From: Diphasiastrum complanatum
Taxonomy: Eukaryota; Streptophyta; Lycopodiopsida; Lycopodiales; Lycopodiaceae
Assembly (NCBI GenBank): GCA_029204225.1
Contig: CM055092.1
Coordinates: 46,968,777-47,032,776, forward strand
Length of the DNA: 64,000 nt
Direction: 5' to 3'
The position numbers and the translations under genes were made by a program. Positions 51,320-60,727 of this stretch are shown one piece after another (the stretch's first letter is position 1; the number at the start of each line of letters is the position of its first letter). The notes under the pieces were generated by a model. It searched no databases. It was given only the letters and a program-made list of their open reading frames with translations, and was not told where the DNA came from.

Positions 51320-51974
51320 TGTGAAAAATACAGATCCTAAGTGGATCTAAACTCCAAGATCATTGGCTTGAATGCTTGCACTCCAAACTACATAAGCTAG
51401 GAATTGGCAACACATTCTATGCTACCTAGAATGCAAAGAACTTGATCAAAAAGCATTTATCACAAATGGAAACTTCCATAAACATCAAGTGCGGCCCAAA
51501 ATAGCATTATACAGTCCATAATACATCAGCCTACCACTTTTGGAAAGCACCTAAGATCATACACAATAGCTTGAAGACAATACACACAACAATGCTCTCA
51601 ATGGAGGAAGAAACAATGACAATGATCTATTGATCTCAATGAAGCATACAAAAGGTTTTTCCAACCTGTTCTCCACGACTTCCCTACTATTTATGGATGA
51701 GGAAGATGACTCTCTCTCCTCTCTCTAGAAGGTACTTGACCCTAGATATTCCCTATATAGGAAAAATAGCTAAAAATGGCTTATATGACCAAAATACATC
51801 AAAATGGTCTCATTTTGAAGGGTATGAAGTTTGACACTTCATCATACTGAAAAAATACAGTAAATAAAAACATTGTGGCCTGGTTCACACGTGTGAAACT
51901 CCAGAACCAAAACTATTTACAATTTTAGCCAATTTAGGCCTCAAACTAGCTAGGAAATGTTGACAATTTTCACA

Positions 51975-52090
51975 GGCCTTCGATTGATATTTGAGACAGG
52001 CCTCTGATTGATATTTGACACAGGCCTCCGGCTGAGATTTAACATAGGCCTCCAATTGAGATTTGACACAGGCCTCCGGTTGAGAATGGA
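51975..52090. repeat. 24 bp minisatellite, right part
   Basis: Four to five further units (TCCGGCTGAGATTTAACATAGGCC and variants), beginning with the GGCCT target duplication of element D. The minus-strand open frame over it (PEACVKSQ-type 8-residue repeats) is a repeat artefact. Confidence 0.88.
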
Positions 52091-52365
52091 AGCGTGAGGA
52101 GACGGGAGGAGCGTGAGCTTGGTGTTGAAGGAAATCTAGGTCTGTTAGTGCGTTTGCTAACAATGAGACATCCAATGGATTTGTGAGTGTATCAGCCCAT
52201 GGATTTGGGCAATGATGTAGCCATTGATGTGGCTATGTCCAGTTTGTAGAAACTCAAATGTGTGGAAAGATTGGGAGTTTGCTTGCAGGGATCTGAACAG
52301 GGACAATGTTGCAGTTTTTATGGATTTAAAATGCATCGGACTTCAAGTGGCAATGGTGTGAAATG
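52091..52365. other. Spacer
   Basis: No supported gene. Confidence 0.4.
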
Positions 52366-53505
52366 TTGACAGATCCCCTATTCCAAAGGATCTGTTTACT
52401 GTTGCTTTGATTCTTCAGAACCGTTTTTTTCTGTTACCAAGTTTCATGGCATTCATTAGATGTGTTCTTGATATTAAAATGCCCAAACCAGACAGAATGG
52501 ACGGATTGATGTTGTAGTATTAGATCTTTCTTGTCAGAGGACACTCAGGGTCATTCTCTCTTGAAAGCGCTCACATTCAAATAGAGATGCAAGCCGTGAA
52601 CATTCATTTGCAGATCAACATGCAGCCCAAATGAACATTCAATAGTTTCTACAGCTACCTACTCTAAAAATGAACTGAATCAGATCCTACACATTACTAA
52701 AACTAAGATACACCTGGATTAATCCACAAAGCTGAAACAAGAACTAATCTACAGCATTTTGGAAGTCCAAGAATCAAGAAACCAACAAGTTGTTTGATTC
52801 TTGGACATCCCAAGAACATCAAAAACTAGAATGTTGGAGGATATGTAAGATTTATGCCACATTTCTAGCCTATTTAGTTTACTTGAATGTCAATTCCTAC
52901 ATTAATTCACAACAAGACATGAAAACTAATCCACAACTAGGAAAACAAGAAAACTAATCCACTCTAAAGTCCTCAACCACACACAATATGAATGGAAGGG
53001 CATGATCATAGGGGCATCACTCAAGAAAACCATCATGATCAAGGAGCTTAGTGTAGCATCAAACTCATGGAAAACCTTCTTATTAAGCATGGAGAAGATA
53101 CAATGCAAAAAAGCTCATCTTCACAAAGAGGGAGTCTCTTAAATAAGCAAGAGAGCTCCTTATGTGGCATCCTAGTGGAATTTCCACATTTCACAAATTA
53201 CAAGTGGAATAATGCTCTCCACTAGAGGTCACCATCAAAAGGTGGCTCACTCTACTTTCTTTAAGAGGGGTCTACTTGCATTTATTACTTTTGCCTAGAA
53301 ATAGTAATTTCTACATGGTCATTCCATCTTTCGCGATGAGGTTTACACAGTTCTTGCTTGCCATTCTTAACTAGCATTTCTCAGCTCTCATACTCGGCTC
53401 TCAATCTTCCTTCGTCTCGTCTCCTCAGAGACCTTTTTGGTCTAAGGTGAGAGGTGCTTTTGAGTTGCTCTATCTGAGTATTTTGGAGATTTGTCAAGAT
53501 CAGCC
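52366..53505 (+). repeat. Dispersed repeat, copy 2
   Basis: Same repeat as 30030-31110, same orientation. Differs by an extra segment of about 95 bp (near 52507-52602) and scattered substitutions. The right two-thirds look like an LTR (TGTTGGAGGATATGTAAG near 52832). Confidence 0.75.
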
Positions 53506-54143
53506 AACAAATACGATGACCTCTCATTCTTATATCATTGAGATGTTTCTCTTAAACATAATGAATTTAGAGCACATTGAAAACACATGTGAAAGTTGGT
53601 TCTATATGTTAAAATTTTCACTTAATTTTGCTTTTAATGAGAACCTATGAAGTTTGTAGAAATACTCAAGGTGTCTAATTGTTTGTAGAAATACATGGAG
53701 TTAAGCACAGTTTGCAAAAACACAAACGATTCGACAAAGTCTATAGAAATACATTAAATTTTAGAAAAATTGACAAATGTTGATAGTGACAATCTCAGAT
53801 CTGTAGAACAAATGTTGATAGGTGAAAATCTCAAGTCTGTAGAACAAAGTATTGAGCTCTAAAAAAATGCTGAAAAAAAAAATGGCGACTGACCCATTTT
53901 CTAGCTTACATCAAAATACAAGTTCTAAATTGCTGATTGGTATAAATTTCAAAAATTGCTGATGAGTATAAATGCTAATGCAAGTGTAAAAAGCCCAGTT
54001 GGTAGAAAGGACATATGTCGACCTTTAATCAGTCATCAAAAATGTCGACCCGCATTTTCATGGTGCCACTCAAAATGGAGCTATTTCTCTCGTGAGTCTA
54101 AATCTTTTAAGAAGTCTCTTAGACATTAATGAAGGGAATGAAG
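53506..54143. other. AT-rich spacer with short direct repeats
   Basis: The word tgtagaa(a)(t)a recurs several times around 53650-53860. A purine-rich tract (gaagggaatgaag) at the right end abuts the next LTR. No gene. Confidence 0.4.
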
Positions 54144-54787
54144 TGTGAGAGATTTCAACAAGTTTAGTCATATTTTGGTAAATTGTCAATTGAGGCCAAA
54201 ACTCATCTAAGACTTAGAGATAAACTTTTTGAAGTTATATTAGTTTAAAATACATTCAATAAATATTTTTTGTAAGTGTGAAAAAGTTTGTAGTCGAGTT
54301 TGAGAGAGATTCAAATTTGAACTTTTGGGTACATTGAATCTAGACCCAAAAGTAGTAGGGTTTACATTTTGAAGGGAAAGCCAAGTGGCCAAATAGGGTT
54401 TGGACCTGCTATAAAAGGAGGAAACTCGTGGAGAGACACATCTTCTCTCTTCTCTCTCTCATTTCATCAGTATACATGGTTCTCTTCTGGGTTCTACTAC
54501 TCGTTGGTGCACTCTCTTGATGATATCTTGCAATCTTGTGTGTAGAATGCTCATATTTTGCTATTTTTGGTTCCACAGGTGTGAAATACAGTAGGGTACT
54601 GTAATTTTACGGACATCAACTATATTTTATGTTTTGGTTCATGTTTGATCAGTATCTCTTAGAGTTTGCATCTCATTTTGTATGTAGATGCTGATTTTTC
54701 TACATTGGCAGATTATTGGTTTGCTCATTTTTGTAACCAAAGATCAAGGACATGGGTTGGATCTTGAATGATCTAAAATCCTTCACA
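54144..54787 (+). repeat. Copia LTR (family F) followed by a primer-binding site
   Basis: Homologous to 27241-27885. TG...CA ends, TATA-like GCTATAAAAGG near 54409, and a degraded palindrome TCCACAGGTGTGAAA near 54573. Directly followed by TGGTATCAGAGC (54788-54799), the tRNA-Met primer site, so it acts as a 5' LTR. Confidence 0.85.
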
Positions 54788-55752
54788 TGGTATCAGAGCT
54801 ATTTTGTTTCAGATTATGAAAGGATCAGCCATCTTTAGCAAGGATTTGGAGGATTTACCAATGCTACAGCATGCTAGATTGATTTCTACTAAAAAATCAG
54901 CATTTTTACATGTGTAGAATTGATCTTTTGTAGGTCAAAACTCAATATAGGGTTAGATACTTGATCAATTCCGCTTTCACACTTGGTTTACTAGAATTAT
55001 CTGATTTTGGTGCATTAGGAAGGTCTCATTGGAGGCTGCAAGTTGATATATCAAGTTTTTAGAAATTGCATGTAGAATTTGAAATATTCAATTTTTTGTG
55101 ATTTTGTCAAAATCCTAATTTTGATTGGATCTCTCGTTTGTGAGGTTATTGAACCTCATCCGACTTGAGCTATTGTGTGCACAAGTTGAGTCAATCTATG
55201 CAAGATCCAAAGATCCATCATTGGAAGATGGCCAAGAGGGTGCTATCTTCATCACATGATTATGGTTTGCTTTCTAAGAGTGAAGATCTATTCATTATTG
55301 GCTAGTCGGATTTATACTTTGCAAGTGATAAGGTGGATCAAAAGTCCACAAGTACATATACTATCTTTTTTGAAGAAAATCTCATATCTTGGCTTTCCAA
55401 AAAGCAAGATACTATCTCTCTTTCTTCATGTGAGGCCGAGTATAAAGCACTCACTACATCAACAAAAGAAGTGCTTTGGATCAAGAGGATTTTATTTAAG
55501 CTAAAGTGCATCAAAGAAGATGATCTACCATTGATCTATTGTAATGATATCTCGGCCCAAGCCCTTGCCAATAATCCAATAATTCATTCAAGGAGGAAGC
55601 ACATAGAAGTGGCACATCACTTTGTGAGAGAAAAGCTTATTGGAGGAGAGATTTGTTTGGAGCATATTGATTCATCTTCATGTATTGCCGATCTACTCAC
55701 CAAGCCTCTACTCAAGAGTCCTTCATCAAACATAGATCTAATCTTGGAATGA
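54788..55752 (+). pseudogene. Internally deleted copia: PBS, leader, then RNase H only
   Basis: After the primer site and a leader of about 350 bases, sequence jumps to DLSYCVHKLSQSMQDP (55155) and continues through LSWLSKKQDTISLSSCEAEY-type RNase H to KHIEVAHHFVREK and a stop at 55752. Gag, protease, integrase and most RT are missing. The 3' LTR (from 55796) is of another family than the 5' LTR, so this is a recombinant or two juxtaposed fragments. Confidence 0.82.
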
Positions 55753-55795
55753 TTCCAAGATCCATGCTTTTTTAGATCAGATATATTTTTAGGAG

Positions 55796-56530
55796 TGTGA
55801 AAAATATAAAAAGTTATCTATCTTGACTTTATGGGTTTGACAAAGTTTGTGAGTCAAGCACCTTGGTGCCATAAGTGGATAGGGCCATTTTTGGCTTTAG
55901 AGGTCAAATAGTCAAGTACACACGTTTTGTCATCATTAGGCCAAAAGTCAAATATGATGTACCTCAAGCTACTTAGGTTGCTTACAAGTGTCCAAGTTAA
56001 ACTTGATGAGTGATCAAGCCAATGTGTTGGCAAAGAGTCAAGGGTCCAATCATAAGTGAGAGATTTGTTGGAAGGGTCCAATCAAAATCAAGAGATGTTG
56101 CATCACTCATCCAATATGATTAGAGAGGTCACAAAAAAGGGTCCAATAGGAATCTAGCATGGGAAACCTCGAGTTCCTACATGTACTTTGAATTCTATCA
56201 TAATTCCATGTGAGTTTTTGAGTCATATTGGAGATCTATCTTTTTGTGTGTATTACACTCTCTCTCTCTACCCGAGATGAAAATGTTGGATTCTCTCTCT
56301 ACCCAAGGAGAGGAGCTTGTTGAGACTTAGTTTTTTCATGAAATACTTCCACACATGTGAAACTACTTTGGTTATGAATGTATGCATGTAGAATTGTTTC
56401 TTTGCCTTAGAATTTGCCTTAGTGCAAGAACAAAGCTTAGGAGATCAATTTCACACATTAAAGCATTCCCACACGTGTGAATTTTCATAGTTGGTAACTC
56501 AGTGTGAATTTACTTCAGATCTTGATATGT
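55796..56530 (+). repeat. Copia LTR (family G), right end approximate
   Basis: Begins TGTGAAAAATATAAAAAG after a short purine tract. Contains CTCTCTACCCGAGA-type words and CCACACATGTGAAA / CCCACACGTGTGAA palindromes (about 56350 and 56469). Matches the inverted LTR scrap at 17.9-18.3 kb in part. Confidence 0.65.
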
Positions 56531-57044
56531 ATTTCTTATTATTGACGTTATTGAAGCAATGTTAATACCAATTTCATCATCAAAAAGCTCATTGCTATAA
56601 TGGGATTTGAATTTTGCATTAGTGTTTTATCGCTCGATTGATCAACGGTTCAAGAATAATTTCATATTGATCATTGTCAATAATATGGTCATAACCCGTT
56701 TTTCTAGTTTCTGGTGTTGCCCGCAGTCTAACTGGTGTGGTTAACTCATGACAACTCAAACGAAATAAACACGCCGCCTAAGCACACAATTGACTAAGCA
56801 CACGCCGCCTAAGCTATCAATAGCGGGAAGAGAAGGAGAGGATAATTTTATTCACGCTCTCAAGAAGATATCAGTAGCGGGAGGAGAAGGAGAGGATAAT
56901 TTTTTGGTGTTCCCTCCAAAAATCTTTGAAAGCATTTGAAAGGTAGATAAATTAACACGCATGTTTATTGATTTATAAGCTTTTTTTGGTTTCGTGTGAA
57001 TCGTTTTTCTCGTTACATGATTTAGTTTGTTTGATTTTGAAATA
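56531..57044 (+). promoter_or_regulatory. Upstream region of transposase-like copy III with direct repeats
   Basis: Two copies of cacgccgcctaagc (about 56769 and 56800) and two copies of a roughly 30-bp block agcgggaggagaaggagagg-ataatttt (about 56820 and 56875). No clear TATA box. This could be the 5' leader and terminal region of the element; no terminal inverted repeat could be proven. Confidence 0.5.
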
Positions 57045-58291
57045 ATGGAAAAGTTTGATCTTCATATTGTGCTCCCACTCGATTGTGCTCCAATTTATAA
57101 GAAAAACACCAAAGCTGGTCAGATTAATGAGACTTGTAAGAAAGAACTTAGAGAAAAAAATTGTAGAAATATTGATTTGTGGACAGTTGGATCAATTTAT
57201 CCCAAATATCCAAGTACAAAATGTTTTTTAGACTTTCAAACTACTGGCCAGTTATTGAATTTTGTGTGTAATGGACATAGTGGATTGTTGGAATATTGTC
57301 AAAAGTTGAGCCAATACAGGATGTATGAAGCAATGAAGCGAACACAAGTATTGAAGTATTTGTTGAATCAAACAAACAATGAGAAGGCAATACTTCAAGA
57401 AAATTTGCAGAAACAAATATACGAGAATACGACATTGAGAGGTACGAATTATTGCAAAATTAATTTACAATCATATTTTTATGTCTAGAATACCAAACCT
57501 GAATCGGCTTCTAAAATTGGAATTGAGAGATTAGAGCAAGTACTTTCAAAAGCAGGTTTGCACAAGGGGAATGTAAAAATAGAAAAAAGTAAAAAACTAT
57601 CGGGTAAATCAGGGAACGTTCCAAACAAGCCATCTGTTGGAGGTGCAAAAGCTAGAAGGTTTTTATCCAATCACATTGGAAAGTCTTCTACCGTAACATA
57701 CAATGTTTGGAAAGACGTTGTTGCAGCATCAAAAGATTTTGAAGAGAGGGGCAACATAAGATTAAAAAAACTGCAGTATGGCAAAATCGCGACAATTTGA
57801 TTGGCATATTGCGAAAAGAAAAGTTATCTGAAATTGACATTGCAAATTTACAAAAATATTGTGAGATATTTGTCAAATCGGTAGCAGAATGTTGGGGAGA
57901 GAATCATGTTACACACTATATGGTAATTCACTATTTGTTTTTGTGCAAAAATTGTCCTGCAACGTCATATATTTGATTTCTGATATATGTATTTTACTGG
58001 TTGCAGCATATTCTATTACATCACACCACATTTTTTGCAAAAGAATATGGAAGTATGAGCATATGGTCTTCTCAAGGTATGGAGAAATCGCATTGGCAAG
58101 CAAGAGGAGCTTTTCATCGAGCAACCAACCATGGAGGATATAATTCAAAGATATGCTACGTATATCAATTATTTCAATGGTTCTACAGAAGAGCACAGTT
58201 TAGATATCAAACCAAATATTCAACAAATCTCATTTCATTCAAAAAGGCATTTCAACATCTGAGGAGAAATAGTTCAACTTCATCATCGTAA
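57045..58291 (+). pseudogene. Transposase-like gene T, copy III (middle deleted)
   Basis: Exon 1 (57045-57441) reads MEKFDLHIVLP, CRNIDLWTVGSIYP, GLLEYCQ and a coiled-coil-like KYLLNQTNNEKAILQENLQK, matching the N-terminus of copy II. It ends in phase 1. The next exon (57489-57921) starts at the equivalent of the late part of copy II (SKAGLHKGNVKIEKS, AKARRFLSNHIG, VWKDVVAASKDFEERG), needs phase 0 and has a frameshift at about 57773. The last exon (58007-58291) reads HHTTFFAKEYGSMSIW, SSQGMEKSHWQARGAFH, NHGG and LFQWFYRRA. The whole central region with the first two candidate catalytic acids and the CxxC pair is missing, so it cannot be an active transposase. Confidence 0.8.
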
Positions 58292-58310
58292 TAGAAAAAC
58301 AATTAAAATA

Positions 58311-59825
58311 TTACATATCCTCATCAGTATCAAAGGTCAGCTGAGCAGTATGGTCATGAAGAAATTGTCTCCTCTCATATGGATCCAGATGCTCAATTGA
58401 TCTTCTTTTGCTCAACTCTATGTAACTTGCGTACATTGCTAAAGCAGATGATCTTTTGGGTACATTTTTAAAAACATAACCCAATATTTTGATAGCTATA
58501 TCCCTCTTCACAAAAATGATTTTGTATGTACTGTTAGGATATCTATGTCCATCACAAAAATAGGACAATGCCTTTATTACCATTACTATAGTTCCTGCTT
58601 GTGAATAAAAGTTGTCATTTTGAATACAAATTTCACTTTTTACAAAGTATTTCAGGTAATGGCACAATGTTGAATCCTTATGGCCAACAACACCTCGGGC
58701 ACCTCCTCTTCTCGTAGCAAAATCATCAACTTCAATTGTGTCCTACAACATAAAAACGAAAATTTGTAATCAGTTAAATTTTCAGATGGATTTTCATTGA
58801 ATAAAATGCTAAATATGATTATAATGGAATAAAAAAATAAAAATTACCATGTCATGCTGATCATACTCCAACAATCCTTTTCCACGCAAGTCATGCCCAG
58901 CAAGAAACGTATCCTCAAAAAAAATGTATTGCTCTGGAGGAGGATATCTTTTTTGAAACTCAATGAACTCCTCCTCACTAGGAGCATTTGCACCATAGGC
59001 TAGACATTGTTGCCTTGTAATTTGTAAGGCCTGCTCTCCAGACTTCCAACCACCTTCATCTTGATAGTCAATCCCTTCAATTAAATCATCATGATTGAAG
59101 TCTATTATATCCAAAAATTCTGACAATGCATTGGCTAGTACAGATAGGATCTCGTCCTCTCTCATGTCGAACACATCCCCAATATCATTCAATGATGAAT
59201 ATGGCAGGCTATTCATATGGTATACAGGATCGTCGAGCAGTGTCTTTCTTTTATCGTGTTCTTCTACACATGATGTAGAAGATATTATAATCGACCGTGA
59301 CAGAATAGGGTCATACATCGAAGCCAGCCTAGCCTCTTTCTCATCACCCAATACTTTGTGTTCTAAATTTTTGTCCACATCGACAGATCTCTGAGTAGAT
59401 GTTCTACTTGAAGAACTAAGACCAATTGATCTGGAAGATTGGCCTTCATCAGGTATTAACGCAAATATGAAGAAAACAAAAGCTATGCCCTCAGTTATAA
59501 ACCTGCATGATCTCCTATGGGATTCACAATATTGTACCACCTTCAGGCTCTCGTCAAGCTTGGTAAACTTCCTATCATGCTTGTGCTTGGCTTCAGGTTG
59601 GGCAACTATCAGTTCATGGAAATGAATAAACTTCAAGCCATCAATACCAAGAGATAATTCGAGGATGCTAGTCCGAAACTTTTCAAATAATTCTAATAGG
59701 TGAGACTTGTGCTCAAGCACAAATCTATCGACATCAAATTTAAGACGAAAAAACGATGAAAAGTACTCAGTCCTGTCTAGAACACCAGGGTCAGAGAGAA
59801 ATTTATCCAGCTTGTTAGATTCCAT
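58311..59825 (-). CDS. Acidic protein of unknown function, gene D copy III, intact (469 aa)
   Basis: Two exons: 59825-58848 and 58742-58311, joined by a GT-AG intron in phase 0. ATG 59825 (MESNKLDKFLSDPG) is chosen because the open frame upstream of it consists of the repeated control motif and is probably leader. Residues 1-110 are helical and match copy II. Residues about 140-240 are serine-rich and acidic (SSRSIGLSSSSRTSTQRS, DFNHDDLIEG). The last exon begins DTIEVDDFATRRGGARG, the best conserved stretch between copies, then VKRDIAIKILGYVFKN and an acidic end. No known domain was recognised. It is divergent from gene C and tail-to-tail with transposase-like copy III (20 bp apart). TATA-like CTATATAA at 60160-60153. 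It is the only undamaged member of the family here. Confidence 0.78.
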
Positions 59826-59849
59826 ATCGGAAATGACAGACAACACTGG

Positions 59850-60105
59850 ATACTTGATATCGCAAGCACGCGAGGAATGGAGACAATTTGGATCGACAGA
59901 GAGAGTGTCGCGTGGCAGTAATATCAGGCAAAACAAAATGTAACAATATCGAAGGCACGCGACGGTGAGCAAGAAAATAGAGAAGTAGCAGTGTCGCGTT
60001 GTAGCGATATTCGGTAGTTGAAACGAATATCTGATATCGCAGGCACGTGAGGGAGTGATGGCAAATAAAATTGAACGCAGTGGACTCACGTCGTTGCGAT
60101 ATTGC
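59850..60105. promoter_or_regulatory. Alternating-orientation motif array in the gene D leader
   Basis: Six copies of an approximately 18-bp motif, consensus like RATATCGNAGGCACGCGA. Orientations alternate: plus at 59855 and 59945 and 60032, minus at 59905, 59991 and 60087, spaced about 40-55 bases. They lie between the gene D TATA box and its ATG. GC-rich against an AT-rich background. Confidence 0.85.
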
Positions 60106-60564
60106 CTTGACGATCTCTGAATAGCAAAATGTTTTATGGCGCTGTTTAGCCCTTATATAGATCCCGCAGATTCATCGCGATCGTTCGAATATCACCATTA
60201 GATATGCAACACTTCAGAGATACATCAAATCCTGTAACGCGTGCGAAGCATTTATGTGAAATTTTGGCCAAATCCATAGGTGACACATGGGGGGTTGAAA
60301 AGAGGACACGTGTATCCGCACGTGTGGAGGAATTATTAATAAAACACACGAATCAGAATTTGGCACGTGTGTGGTTGAAAGTATGACACGTGTATTTGCA
60401 CGTGTGGAGCAATCATTAATAGGACACACCAATCAGAAATTGGCATGTGGTGCCTTTACATTTAATGCACAAAAAATCTCTCTCTATATAAGCAGAGACC
60501 GCGAATGAAAACCATTTGGCTACTAGATTCCTGAATCGTTCCTTGCTCTCTCTCACGGAAACTC
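60106..60564. promoter_or_regulatory. Bidirectional promoter of genes D and C
   Basis: TATA boxes face outward: CTATATAA at 60160-60153 (minus, gene D) and CTATATAAGC at 60484-60493 (plus, gene C), about 325 bp apart. Between them is a roughly 80-bp direct duplication (about 60298-60440) with at least five CACGTG cores in ACACGTGT / CACGTGTGG contexts. CACGTG is the G-box bound by plant bZIP and bHLH factors (established knowledge); the regulators here are unknown. Confidence 0.8.
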
Positions 60565-60722
60565 AATATCGGAGCCGCGCGATGATCAACAGTATTTTTG
60601 AGAGTTTTGCTTGCTTCTCGCGCCGCTGCGATATTGGAATCTATTGGGCTGATATCGGAGCCACGCGAGGATCTGCTTTTGAGTAACTCATCTACGACCT
60701 AGTCGCGTGCCTGTGATATCGG
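60565..60722. promoter_or_regulatory. Alternating-orientation motif array in the gene C leader
   Basis: Four more copies of the same approximately 18-bp motif, again alternating: plus near 60565 and 60650, minus near 60617 and 60703. The last copy ends six bases before the gene C start codon. On the other side, a copy likewise lies close to the gene D start codon. Confidence 0.85.
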
Positions 60723-60727
60723 AAGCA

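Larger units (their letters stand above)
45546..51974 (-). mobile_element. Copia element D, full-length, very young, one lesion
   Basis: LTRs 45546-46200 and 51320-51974 are both 655 bp and look identical by eye. The perfect target duplication is GGCCT (45541-45545 and 51975-51979). Primer-binding site TGGTATCAGAGC occupies 51319-51308 (minus) and the polypurine tract is at about 46201-46214. A leader of about 1.17 kb precedes gag. It inserted into a minisatellite. Confidence 0.96.

Noticed and set aside
51885-52175. Minus-strand frame with an 8-residue repeat (PEACVKSQ type)
   Set aside because: Produced by the 24-bp minisatellite; no start context or relatives.
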